Below, in pieces: positions 1-10,197 of a stretch of DNA of 48,031 nt (position 1 is its first letter; every line of letters starts with the position of its first letter). Where the stretch lies: positions 1-48,031 of the forward strand of contig MSJI02000459.1 in the NCBI GenBank assembly GCA_001931905.2. Direction: 5' to 3'. Below the pieces are notes generated by a model. That model was not told the origin of the DNA, ran no database searches, and saw nothing but the letters and a program-made list of their open reading frames with translations. The DNA comes from Cladosporium sp. IMV 00045. Lineage: Eukaryota > Ascomycota > Dothideomycetes > Cladosporiales > Cladosporiaceae. Made by a program: the position numbers and the translations under genes.

Positions 1-336
1 GGCTGGGACACGCTCACATTCTACGGCCTCGCCGCTGGTGCTAAAGGCTCCGTTTGGGGCGCGACAAACATCATTCCCGAGCTCTCCATCCAGCTTTGGG
101 ATGCTGTTGCCGTCAAGGGTGACTTGAAGCTTGGACGCGAGATTTGGAAGAAGATCTGGCCTATCTGCAACTTTCTGGAGAATGGCAACTACGCCTCGAC
201 GGTCAAGACTGGTATGGAAATTCGTGGCTGGTCCACAGGTGGATTGAGAAAGCCTTTCGCTTTGATCAAAGACAGCGAGAGGAGAGCGGAGCTTTCGCAG
301 TTGCTGAAGAATGCTGGTGTTGCAACCGTCGAGTAG
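1..336 (+). CDS. Dihydrodipicolinate synthase-family aldolase (DapA/HOGA-like), C-terminal part only
   Basis: The window opens inside this gene; 111 codons are open in frame 1 up to the TAG at 334-336. The fragment contains the segment GAKGSVWGATNIIPE, which matches the late (beta/alpha)8-barrel region of the DHDPS/N-acetylneuraminate lyase family, where a G-x-x-G-x-I/V-x-x-x-x-N-x-x-P motif precedes the C-terminal helices. Helical sequence ending in KNAGVATVE follows, as in fungal members. These enzymes form a Schiff base with pyruvate and carry out aldol additions or cleavages. The catalytic Tyr and Lys lie upstream and are not visible, so the exact reaction (dihydrodipicolinate synthase, 4-hydroxy-2-oxoglutarate aldolase or another) cannot be told. 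No intron lies in the visible part. Family call is fairly secure; substrate is unknown. Confidence 0.8.
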   Translation, partial: GWDTLTFYGLAAGAKGSVWGATNIIPELSIQLWDAVAVKGDLKLGREIWKKIWPICNFLENGNYASTVKTGMEIRGWSTGGLRKPFALIKDSERRAELSQLLKNAGVATVE

Positions 337-1041
337 TCAGTAAGCAGTTCGTATGATATCAATGACAAGATCCGAATTTCAACGAAATTACAGATTCAAT
401 AAACATGTGTAGTAAACAACACAATCGTTCCATATAGAGCCAGTACTGCAGTGGCAACGAGCCATTCGGATCCAGATGTGATGACTATCCACCTATTCAG
501 ATACAGGTGTATTACAGCTTGATTGAAGCGGGCATGCTTGTTTTCAGGTGTGGGCTTCGCTACGCACGTCTCCGTCTAGATAGCCTCGTGGCGGGCTAAG
601 GCAACGCAAAGCCACCGTGCCTCCACCTTAGGCAATGCTGATATGCACCCTTTCGGATGCACCGGAGTTACCTTGGTCCCTTTTCTCATGCGGCCACTGA
701 GGCCAAGCGCCATAAATAGAGGGGCTGCATTTGCTGCAAAATCCGGGACATCAGGCGCAAGGAAAGCATAGAAAGCAGTCAGTAGATCTGCAGAAGCACA
801 TCTATGAAGTCTCCAGGTGACAGGCCGGTGTTCTCGTCAAACGATGGCGGCGAAAAGAGCAAATTCATCAATGGTGGGCGGAAGCTTGTTGCCAGAACGA
901 GTGTCTTGCGACATCGCCAACCGGAGGAAGCCCTCCGTTGATATCGTGAGTAAACTCAAGAGTCTATCCATGACGAGGTCGGCTTTTCAGGGCAGTTGAT
1001 TATCGCCCATCTGGACCATCTACATGGTGTCCGGACAATTC
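337..1041. other. Intergenic region between two convergent genes
   Basis: This stretch holds the 3' ends of the aldolase gene and of the regulator gene at 1042. It has one candidate promoter-plus-small-ORF on the plus strand (ATAAATA at 712-718, ATG at 804, 45 codons to a TGA at 939-941), described under findings. I see no repeat and no RNA gene. Confidence 0.5.
398..403 (+). terminator. Poly(A) signal AATAAA behind the DHDPS-family gene
   Basis: A perfect AATAAA lies 62 nt after the stop codon of the aldolase gene in an AT-rich stretch, a normal place for a fungal 3'-end signal. The assignment rests on position and sequence only. Confidence 0.45.
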
Positions 1042-3467
1042 TCAGTCTTTAGCAACATCCAGCCAGCTGATAGTCCAGTCGTCCGTTTGCTGGCGACGTT
1101 CCCACACTCTCCGAGCAATGTGGCTCATCTTCCGGACCGTAAAGAATGCTGCACACGCTTCGACTCTCGTTAAGCATACCAGAGCACGGTCCTGTAGCGT
1201 GTCAGTCGCAGCCTCGCAAGCGATGACAAAAGCCGTCCAGGCCACAAGCAAGGTCAGATCATGGCCATGGTGAAGCCTCTCGAGACATGGCTCCAAATAA
1301 TCAAGTGCCTTGCCGACTCGATCCTGGAGAAGCATTGCATCCACCTTTTGCACCTGTCGGTAGAAGTAGATCAGAAGACCTTGATAGACAGCCTGAACAA
1401 GGGGACTCTCCGTTGGCGAATCAGTAGGCGCATCATCGTGTAGGCGCAATGTCCATAAGTTGCGCTCCAGCCTTTTCGTATGTCGCCGCAGAGCAGCGGA
1501 AACTCGCCTAGAGCTTACGGCTACGCCTTCGAGGCGCTGCTTGCCGTTGGCGAGCTTGACGGTTTGCGACAACAGCGTCAGAAGGGTCTCCGGCACCCCG
1601 TAAATCTTGGTGTAGAGGGTCTCCTGCCATCGCCCATTCACATCCAGATGAATATCATTGTAGCCAACTTCTGAAGTTTTTTCCATTGTTGGATCGAGTC
1701 CAGTTTCCAATGTGTCTTCCGTGACAGAGAATCTTCCCAACGATCCATTTGGCAACTCTCGATTGCAGCGTCCGGTAACAAAACAGATGCTCTCCATGAT
1801 GATCCTCAAATAGGTATAGACGTGCTGCAGAGCCCTGAATTGGAATGATTTCTCCGAGTCAGGAATCTTCCATGATCTTATGAGGCGTTCAGCCTCGATC
1901 AGGTGAATAATGGTCTGATCGGGTTCGTAGTAAAGCTGTGTTCTGTCAGCAAATCTGCGCAAGGACCATGAGTAAGAGTCGAGGGCGAACATACGGAGTT
2001 CAAAGCCACCGATAGTATCGCTGATAGGAGATCCTGGCAATCGGACGCATCTGCACTCCGCCGCAACGCACTTTGGAGAAAATATAAAGCAGCCTCTTCA
2101 GCGCTTTTCCCGACAGCATACCAGTGAGATTCGTCTGCAGATTGACCATCTGATCGTTGCAGTGCAAAGGCACTGTTAGCGAGAGTGGAGTAAAACACAG
2201 ATGATGACACGTCCGAGGCTTGTCCAAACACAGAAAGTTCAGCAAATGTCCGCATCGCTGATGGTAAGATGAAAGATTTCCAAAACGACTGTTTAGTGGG
2301 CTCTGAAGCTGCATCATCGACCTGGTAGCAACGGAGGAGAGAAGGTGCATCATTTAAAAGATGTGACCAGTCGGACTTCTCTCTTACGACAGGCGTATGT
2401 GCTTTTGGCGGTGGCTCAGTTGGGCTGGGTATTCCAGCATGACCGTCGATGTTCCACGCTGAAGTCGCTGCATCAAAGGAGTCTAACAACATGAAATCGG
2501 CGGTATCTAGAGATATGCCAAAGTCGCCCATGAAAGTGAAAGGATCATCCAGCTGCCACAGCTCATCGTAGGGCATCACTCGCCCTGTGTCATCGTTGAA
2601 ACCAACGTCATGGCCCAACAGGTTCTGTTGCGAAATGTTTTCGATCTCCTCAACTGATGAATCATTGGATGGCGGATCTTCAGGAATAGATATTACAGGC
2701 CCAGCGCCGGAAGATGCGAACGTATCTTGGCCAAATTCGGCGATGGCGCTTGCCATAGTCGCATCAGCATCGAGTGCGATGGGATCTACGGTATCTGATG
2801 TGTCCTTGGCAATATCTGCAGCGGTGGGTCCGGCGACAGAGGAGGCGGAATAGGACGACTTCGCTTCAAAAACACCAAATGGTCCCGTCCGAAAGTCTCC
2901 CGGTAGATTCTTATCACTTTCAAGTTGTTGGCAGTAGTCATCAAGCTGAGAGATCAAATTCATTGCCGTGCGGCCTTTGGTACTGGCTGATAACTCAGCC
3001 GCTAGGGTCTTTCTTTTGCTTTCTGACCACAGATCAGCATCGGGGTGTGTGCAGCAGTTAGGACTTGGCACAAGGTTTCTCCGAATATCTTACCAGAGTA
3101 AATTGGATGGCGATACGCTTGTGTGCGTTGCGCACGATGCTGCTGATTCAGCGAGCCATCGCCAGCAGGATCATCGGCCAGCCAAAGCAAGCATGACTGG
3201 TATCCCAGACAGGCCAAACCCAGACGGCGACATGAACCACACGTCGGACGAGCTTCGTCACACTACAAAGTCAGACTACTTGAACTGGTGGCCAACCCAC
3301 AGAGGGAAACGAGCTCACCTTCAGATGTCTGCCTAGTTATCACTGTCAGATCGTATACCAGACGCGTTGTAGACAATTGTGGATGAGTAGCGCTTACTTC
3401 TGCACGTGCCACAGCCTGTGAAAGTCCGTGACTGGGTGTTACGCTGAGTCTTGGTCTTTTGCACCAT
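1042..3467 (-). CDS. Zn(II)2Cys6 transcription factor, ARGRII (Arg81)-like
   Basis: Five exons reconstruct a 724-residue protein: 3467-3398, 3332-3319, 3262-3094, 3022-1995 and 1935-1042. The exons sum to 2175 nt with no internal stop. Residues 19-46 form a zinc binuclear cluster with spacing C-x2-C-x6-C-x6-C-x2-C-x6-C (GCGTCRSRHLKC, then DEARPTCGSC, then RRLGLAC). Next comes an LGY...LLW stretch typical of the ARGRII group. The long C-terminal part resembles the Fungal_trans_2 domain (IHLIEAERLI and TLLSQT segments). Family members are nuclear DNA-binding regulators; yeast Arg81 controls arginine metabolism. The start at 3467 puts the cluster at the N terminus as usual. Introns 1 and 2 flank a 14-nt exon, and all four introns have GT-AG ends. 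The gene is transcribed away from an amino-acid permease at 4532. The target pathway is inferred from resemblance only. Confidence 0.85.
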
Positions 3468-4531
3468 GGTGAGCCTGAGCTGGACAAGAGACCCAGCTGA
3501 GTCGCAACAGACAACAGGGAAATTGTGACGAATCGACCTAGAAGGTCATTGGGAAAGCCTCTACCGGAGCGAAAGTGAAAGGAGGAAGGTGGGAAGAGAT
3601 GGATCTGTGCTGATGGTGATGGCAGTGTAATGTGACGATGTAGTTCTGTGATCTTACGAAGAAGGAAAGCTTCCACGAGCAAGCGCAGACCGTCTCCGCA
3701 CTGCCCCAAGTCTGGGGTGTGACACAGCGACGACGTCCTCTCTTATCTTCTTGTGTACACCATCTTTATCTGACATATCTAGGACGTGACTAAACGCTGT
3801 ACGGGGCGACTGAGCTACAAGCAAATGGAGCTTGGGTTGTTCACCCTCTTGAATAATGCAAAACCCTCACTGTTGTCCCCAATCCACACGGCAATCAGTG
3901 GTTGCTTAACCTCCCAGGTCTCCGTCAGGGCTCGATCGTATGTACTAGCAATACCTACCCGATGTTCTGCGACTGAAGACGAGAAGAGTATCAACCTGTT
4001 CGGGGCGATTGATCATCTCCGTTCTGAAATCATCGCTTGATTCACGCATGACATGTTCAGGTCGCAAGCGGTCGTCTTTTCAGGGCAACTATCTCAACAC
4101 GTTTCACGGAAAGATGGCTCGATGGTCTTTGACTGGATAATCAAGCGACTTTTCCCTTACTCTAGATGACATGGCCCCGTAATTATGAGCGCCATAGATA
4201 AGAGCCGATCTGCGCCTCTTTGCATGCTCTTACAGCACCAGACTTCTATTCACGATCAAAAGAGGGAAGGCAAGCTTCCACGAAAGATGCGAGTCTCATT
4301 ATGCATCCTTCAGTATCAATGCCCGAGGTCGAAGTCTGTCCGATCGTTAATGAAGCCTAAACTCTGCCCACATTATTGCGGTGTCTGGTCTGGCACATAC
4401 ACTCGGGACATCGGCACATTCAGGCCTCCTGATCCTACACTCATGATTTCGTTTTCAACACATTTATCTTCAATCAACTGTACAACACAATTCTCTTGAC
4501 CTTCCCCTTTTCCTCGAAATATCTTCGAAAT
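3468..4531. promoter_or_regulatory. Divergent intergenic region, regulator / amino-acid permease
   Basis: About 1.06 kb separates the start codons of the ARGRII-like regulator (minus) and the AAAP permease (plus), so it should carry both promoters. I see no convincing additional gene, repeat or RNA. No clear TATA box could be assigned to either gene. Confidence 0.4.
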
Positions 4532-6213
4532 ATGTCCATTAAAGCAAAAGAGAACAGAGAGCCACAAGACCTCGCCCTTGTCCCTTCGGCCCTAGGGGAA
4601 GTGCGCGACGATGATGCAGCAGAAGGAGGAGATGCAGTCTTTGGTCATACCAACGAAGAATGACCAAACTACCGCAATGCACGTCGTAATCACAGGATCA
4701 CGATAATGACCATTCACTGACTGCCATGAAAGGTTGGCTGGACAGGAACGATCGTTCTCATGATGAAAACGCAGATTGGTCTCGGCGTTCTCGCCATTCC
4801 AACGGTTTTTGATACATTAGGCATGATACCCGGTGTCATTTGTCTCTGCATCATTGCCGGGTTGAACTCGTGGTCCAACTATCAAGTCGGCGTCTTCAAA
4901 CTGAGACATCCAGAAATATATGGGTAACTTTTCTCCTCTTGGTCCTCGCTTTCAGCTCCCTTCTGACGACGAAGCTGAAAAGAATTGACGACGTCGGGAG
5001 CATCATACTTGGTCGAGTCGGTAAAGAAGTCCTTGCCGTCACGTTCTGCTTGTGTGAGTATCAATTTCTACTGAATTTGTATCCCATCAGATCTAACCCA
5101 AGCTTCCAGACGAAATATTCGTCTCGGCGTCCGCTATATTGAGCACATCCGTCGGTCTCAACGCAGTCTCTATGCACGGCGCGTGTACCATCATCTTTGT
5201 TGCGGTCGCAGCTTTGGCTACTTTCGGCTTGGCCAGTATTAGAACGTTGTCAAAACTCTCATGGCTCGTATGGATCGGTCTGAGTTGCGTCCTGATATCT
5301 GGTCAGTGGACATCATCAGATTCTGTATTTCATGTTCGCTGACAATGAAGAAGTCTTCGCAGTGACAGTCGCCGCAGGCATTCAGGACCGTCCCGCATCG
5401 GCACCTCAGACTGGTCCTTGGGAGTCAAATTACAAGTTGTTCAACTCCCCCACGTTCCCAGAAGCAATGTCTGCAGTCTCTTCGCTGGTTTTCGCGTATG
5501 CGGGAACGCCGACCTTCTTCCCTATCGTCGCAGAGATGCGCAACCCGAAAGATTATCGAAAAGCATTAGTCGTCAGCCAGAGTTGCGTGACTTGTGTTTA
5601 CACCGCTATTGGCGTCGTGGTCTACTATTACTGCGGTTCATACGTTGCCTCGCCTGCTCTTGGGTCTGCGGGTACACTTATGAAGAAGATCTGCTATGGC
5701 ATCGCTCTTCCCGGACTGCTTGTGACTGCGGTGCTCATTGGTCATGTAGGTAGTTCTTTCATTCGAATGTTAACGGAAACAATCACGCTGACATAAATAC
5801 ATATGCCCGCCAAATATGTATTCGTCCGTCTCCTCCGCGGCTCCAAGCACCTTACCTCAAATTCCCTCACTCACTGGGCAGTCTGGCTGAGCTGTACTGC
5901 CAGTTCCGCAATAATAGCATATATCATCGCGAGCGCCATCCCTGATTTTGGCAGTCTCGTTGCGCTCGTGGGTGCATTGCTCGGTACACCAATGTCCTTC
6001 CAGCCAATGGGCTTGATGTGGCTCTACGATAACTGGAAAGCACCGCGCAGTGCATTCTGGGTGATGAAAGCCGGTTTCAGCGCTTTTATGATCATAGCAG
6101 GGACTTTCTTGATGATTGCTGGAACATACAGTGCGGTACTAGGCATCATGGATGCCTACTCAGGCCCGACGGCGGGGTCTTGGTCGTGCACCGACAACTC
6201 GAACTCGGTCTAG
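4532..6213 (+). pseudogene. AAAP-family neutral amino-acid transporter, probably inactivated
   Basis: Family alignment gives six exons: 4532-4678, 4733-4923, 4983-5053, 5110-5301, 5351-5745 and 5803-6213. They total 1407 nt (469 codons including stop) in one frame. The sequence is typical of fungal neutral/aromatic amino-acid permeases (Mtr type): VLMMKTQIGLGVLAIP in the first membrane segment, GLNAVS, VGVF-KLRHPE, VAAGIQDRP, then LPAKY-like and GTPMSFQPMGLMWLYDNW near the C terminus, with about ten or eleven hydrophobic segments. Three defects stand out. Codon 44 is TGA (4661-4663), just before the conserved PNYRN. The first intron would begin with GC instead of GT. The last intron (5746-5802) ends in AT, with no AG available. 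Otherwise the reading frame is intact, so inactivation, if real, is recent. It could instead be a strain variant, an assembly error or readthrough. Intact relatives import neutral amino acids across the plasma membrane. Confidence 0.65.
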
Positions 6214-6274
6214 AGTGCCGGAACATAGTGCGTTGCATGTTTTAGGTTTTTGCTGGATCCCCAAGGGAGTTCTT

Positions 6275-8046
6275 TCAGGCAAAGAGAAGCCACATTTGTC
6301 GTTCCCGCATCGCTCTCCACATTGTCCATGGTCCGGTATCACCGCGTCCCTCCTTCCAGATGTGTTCTAGGAGGTTCCAAGTGTTGCGCATCGTAGCAAA
6401 TCCGAGAGTCTCTGACATGCTCCGGAGACGAGCTCTGATCGAGTTCCTCAATCGATCCTCCGTGATACACGATCCCAAGACGGTCAAGGGCCATAATAAA
6501 GTTGTGTTGATGCGTGCGGCCAGTGGAATGCCTTTGAGATGTTCAAGGGCGTGGTAAATGGCACTTTCTATTGCCTCTCGATGAGCACCTTCCGCAGATT
6601 GCCCGGGAACACTCAGGGTTGTCAAGAGATAAAGCATCATGCATTGTTGATAGGCTTTGCCGGAAAGTATGACCTCTTGTTCGACTTGCGCTGCAGGCTG
6701 ATACTGAGCAATTTTGACCTGCAAGCCGGCAAAAGCCACGACACAGTTCGCGGGCAGTTGACCAGGACCACCAGCCTGAGAATCAATCTGATGTTTTAAA
6801 TCGACTATGTCGGGTATCAACATGAGAAGACTTAGCCAGCAGCCACACATGTGTCCAACATATTTCTCGCCGACAAGAGAGTGCCCAGCTTGCTGCAGTT
6901 GTAGGTCGAGATGCGGCCGGTCTGCAACATCCATTGAAATCATGCTAAGGGTAGCATTGAAAAGGTAAAACTCAACGATGAAGTTCATGAGTTTCTTTGG
7001 GACAGAATTTGTCGATGAGACCAAGTCCATAAGCAGAGACTTTGCGGCTTGCAGATGAGAAAACGATGCACCCTCCATGTCTCCTCTTGCCAACTAAGTG
7101 AGAACGTCAGTACACTACATCAAGGCAGAGCGTCTCGGACATTAGTTACCTCTGTTACACATAAGGTAAGACTCCCGATGGCCAAAATCGTAAGCCTCTC
7201 CTTGTTGCCCATGATATATGTGCCGAGCGCGTTGCGGAAGGCACGTAACGCTTGTGTGTAATATGTTCGAGCTGAATCCGCATAGCGCTTAACTACAGCA
7301 GAAGGTCCAGAATATGCAGCCTCTGCTCGGTGAGCGGCGGCTTGGGCCAAGAGAAGCTGCAACAGCAAAGGGTCCGTGAAGGCGAGTGGAATAAGTTGCA
7401 CAACGAAAGGGTTGACTTCTGTTGCACCATTGCTGATGGCGATGGAAGTCTCGGTCAAGTAATGACTAAGCAATTCAGAATGCATGATTCCATCTGGAGG
7501 GTTGATACGCATGCTACGCGACATAGGCAATAGCTGTAGCTCGCTAAAATCTTGCACAATGTGTCTTGGTGAAAGCACAGAAGATGCTGGACTTGGATTG
7601 AGAGGGCCGGGAGATCCGTCAATTAGGGCGCCAAAACCAAGCACGTCGCCTTCAACATCCTCTTCGAAACGAGGGGTTTCTGCGCGAGAGATGTGGTCAA
7701 ATGCATCTCGAGAAGCGCTTGGAAGAGATACTTCTCGATGGGCGCTGTCCAATGTTCCTGGCGAAGGCGCGGCCGAAGGCAGGTGTTCTGGATGCCCGTC
7801 ACTTGAAGTAGCGGGAGTTGACGGTGGCGAATGTCTGTTTCTCCGAGGGAAGGTGGATGCGACAGTCGCAGACTGGTCTCTAAAGGAAGGGCTCTTTTCG
7901 CAATCAAGGCAATTCCTCAGGCAGGGGGTGCACACTGGATCCTTCTCATCGCATTTCTTCTTTCGTCTGCGGCAGGTAAGGCATCCTGTCTTCGTCCTTA
8001 GTGCCCTCCTGCGAGGCGGGTGCTGCGAACCTTGCGCAACGTCCAT
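6275..8046 (-). CDS. Zn(II)2Cys6 transcription factor with Fungal_trans_2-like domain
   Basis: Two exons (8046-7150 and 7093-6275) are joined by a 56-bp GTAACT...TTAG intron and encode 571 residues. The zinc cluster is at residues 22-49 with Cys at 22, 25, 32, 39, 42 and 49 (C-x2-C-x6-C-x6-C-x2-C-x6-C); an extra Cys sits at 46. A Ser/Pro-rich linker follows. The region from about residue 185 (LLSHYLTETS, NPFVVQLIPLAF, LLLAQAAAHRAEAA) is the usual opening of the Fungal_trans_2 domain, and the C terminus (WNLLEHIWKEG) is a standard ending for this group. An in-frame ATG at 8100 would add 18 residues; 8046 is preferred because the cluster then starts about 20 residues in. The gene ends 61 bp from the permease pseudogene (tail to tail) and lies downstream of the cadmium-family transporter. 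Targets are unknown. Confidence 0.85.
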
Positions 8047-8728
8047 ATTGGAGGCATCTTCGTCAGTTGCCAAGGTGACTTGTACTGAAAGGATGAGCAA
8101 GCATAGTGCATTACCAAGTTTCCATCTAGTAGCAGACCTTTGTCAACAATGAGATGTGATTTAATGGAATAGGGTCAAGTTTGCTGGTCTGACGCAACCA
8201 ACGAAAGCCCAGAGCACGGAGGCCGCGCACGCCGTTCCCCCGAAATATCACCAATACATGTAACCACCCGGTCTAATTGATTCGGCCATACCAATCATAC
8301 CAACAACAGTCTTGCTTGAATAAGAGAAAGTGTTTGTCTAGTTTTTGTCCCATGTTCCGCCACATTGTGAGATGTATGGGCTATCTTTCACACAAAAAAA
8401 AAAAAAAAAAAAAAAAAAGAGATGTCTCTCCACGGAGATTACCAACCTTTGCTATATTACACTAACTTTACAGATAGCAGATGGCTCCGTCGAGCAATCT
8501 GTTGAACATGTGGGCTTGCCACATTTTCACTTGCGCAATTGATTCGTATTGCCAAAGTATGGTGTCGCTCATATCCTGATTGGAACCACAAATCTCAATA
8601 TCGGCCAATCAACATCGATAGCGCGCTCGGGGTCCGCGCAGGCCGATGAGGTATGCGGTGGACAGATATTGCCGGCAAACAATAGGGCAAAAAGCGCCTC
8701 CAACGCTTCTGCCAAAGAGATACCAGCG
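8047..8728. other. Intergenic region upstream of the second regulator
   Basis: The stretch holds the promoter of the 6275-8046 regulator, the 25-A run, and the 3' flank of the transporter at 8729. No further gene or RNA is apparent. Confidence 0.4.
8394..8418 (+). repeat. Poly(A) homopolymer of 25 A
   Basis: An uninterrupted run of 25 A residues lies between the 5' end of the regulator gene and the 3' end of the transporter gene. No target-site duplication or retroelement body was recognised next to it, so it is listed as a mononucleotide repeat. Confidence 0.9.
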
Positions 8729-9571
8729 CTAGAGCGCGGTGTCGTGTCTGGCCGTACGGTTCCACGATGCATCCTGCAGCTCAGATTGATCATCCTCATC
8801 GCCAGCAACTTCAGTGTATGGTTGGTCCAGAGTTGCCTGTTCTACCCTTCTGCGCAGCTTGAACCATATCATGAGCCCTGCAGAAATTACCAGTAGGAAG
8901 AGCGTTGCAATTGCGACAACAACTACTCCAGTGTATGACGTCGAGACATCGATATACTCGACGAGCCAAGGGTAGCATTTCGAGCCGATGATGATGAATA
9001 TCCCCAATCCCATGTACAAGACAGGTACAATGACTTGCGCGTACTTTTCGACCACACGCAGTATGTCCTTTTGCTGCATGATGAGCCAAGCGAAGAAGCA
9101 CAAGAAACCAAGTGAAGCATAGTAAGTCACAAGGTAGACGAACATATCCGCGTTCTTTGCTTGCGAAAAAATCGGTATGTAAGTGCCAATATTGTCACCG
9201 CCGTTAATCAGGGTTATTACAGCAACCTTCGATATGGCCCTCCATCCCCCGATCCCGACTTCCACATCATCGTCTTCCTCATCGTTCTGCAGAAAAAGAT
9301 CAAGTAGGCTCCAGAGTCCAAGTAGCATGGGCAGATATCCGAGAAAGCCGATGGGTTCAGTGGGCAGTACTGCTGTCGCGGCGAAACCAATCATGCTTAC
9401 TGCCAGAATAATGGTGAATCCAACATACTGGCCTAGCGTTATGGTGAGAGGCGTCGATGATGACTTCCCGGTTGCAGCCTCCGCGAAAAATGTGACCAGC
9501 ATAAACACATCATCGATATTGGTGATGAAAAAGGAACTCCATGCTTCCCCAAGCGCTTTCAGAAAGTGCAT
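8729..9571 (-). CDS. Cadmium resistance (Cad) family transporter
   Basis: A single exon encodes 280 residues. The N-terminal half has the paired acidic motif TNIDDVFMLV (residues 17-26) and a second copy-like motif LINGGDNIGTYIPIF (about 121-135). This arrangement is characteristic of the CadD/Cad family (Pfam Cad, cadmium resistance transporter), in which two related acidic motifs sit in membrane helices. Six or so hydrophobic helices are visible: residues 45-70, 75-95, 112-130, 145-165, 180-200 and 213-235. The loop after helix three is highly acidic (NDEEDDDVE), and the soluble C-terminal tail is rich in Asp and Glu. Bacterial relatives confer cadmium resistance; the substrate in fungi is not established. 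The gene is divergent from the PDR transporter, sharing 699 bp. Family call is good; metal specificity is inference. Confidence 0.8.
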   Translation of the reverse strand: MHFLKALGEAWSSFFITNIDDVFMLVTFFAEAATGKSSSTPLTITLGQYVGFTIILAVSMIGFAATAVLPTEPIGFLGYLPMLLGLWSLLDLFLQNDEEDDDVEVGIGGWRAISKVAVITLINGGDNIGTYIPIFSQAKNADMFVYLVTYYASLGFLCFFAWLIMQQKDILRVVEKYAQVIVPVLYMGLGIFIIIGSKCYPWLVEYIDVSTSYTGVVVVAIATLFLLVISAGLMIWFKLRRRVEQATLDQPYTEVAGDEDDQSELQDASWNRTARHDTAL

Positions 9572-9668
9572 CGCCAGGGATTTGTAGACGTAGTGTAAGA
9601 AAGGACAAGCAGAACTTCACACGTCGACGCGAAGAAATGTTCGAGTCTGCCAATGTCAGCTAATGATA

Positions 9669-9676
9669 TCCGCGGT
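9669..9676 (+). promoter_or_regulatory. PDRE-like element TCCGCGGT
   Basis: The octamer contains the palindromic CCGCGG core and differs at one base from the yeast pleiotropic drug response element TCCGCGGA, which Zn2Cys6 regulators bind. It is 98 bp upstream of the Cad-family start codon and 595 bp upstream of the ABC transporter start. Function is inferred from sequence and position only; the core occurs by chance at moderate frequency. Confidence 0.35.
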
Positions 9677-10189
9677 GGCCGCTCTACCCGTTATCCACCT
9701 CAATGTGGTGACGTGAGTCTGTGGGAAGACATGTTGGTTGTTTCGAAGCGGCTTATCATGGAGAGAAACGCTCTTTGTCTAGAGACACATATGTGACCAC
9801 AATGATGTTCATACAGAAGTTGTAGGGCTTTGCGTTGTAGGTATTTGTTTATACCGTCAGCCACGATAAGGGGAAGCTCCCAGTTTCGACCAATGACAGA
9901 CGTTTCCGCGCTGATCGGAATGATATCGCCAAGCGCGGCTCAAATTCTTGACTGCAACCTTCGAGATGCTCTTTGCGTTCTGTCATCCACAGTGCTCAGC
10001 CAATAGGATGGCATTGCGCGCTGGATCCACACCACATCTGGACCTCGCTGCGCACGTCTGTCAAAGGAACTCTCTATAGTGCCAACGACATGTAAGCGAT
10101 GGCGGCAAAATGTCCTTTCCTGGCTACGGCCATGGTGCGTGACGGTATGTCCGATATGTCATCAAGACGAGCTCGGCTCTGGCAAAATG

Positions 10190-10197
10190 TATAAAAG
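10190..10197 (+). promoter_or_regulatory. TATA box (TATAAAAG) of the PDR ABC transporter
   Basis: A consensus TATAAAAG lies 81 bp upstream of the ATG at 10271, a normal distance for a fungal core promoter. Inducible transporter genes often have such a box. Confidence 0.6.

Noticed and set aside
817..999. 60-codon plus-strand frame
   Set aside because: It overlaps the 45-codon ORF in another frame, has no family resemblance and crosses the intron-like stretch; the alternative frame behind the TATA box is the better, still weak, candidate.
8394..8418. Poly(A) run as a retroposon tail
   Set aside because: No element body, target-site duplication or internal promoter could be seen beside it, so it is listed only as a homopolymer.
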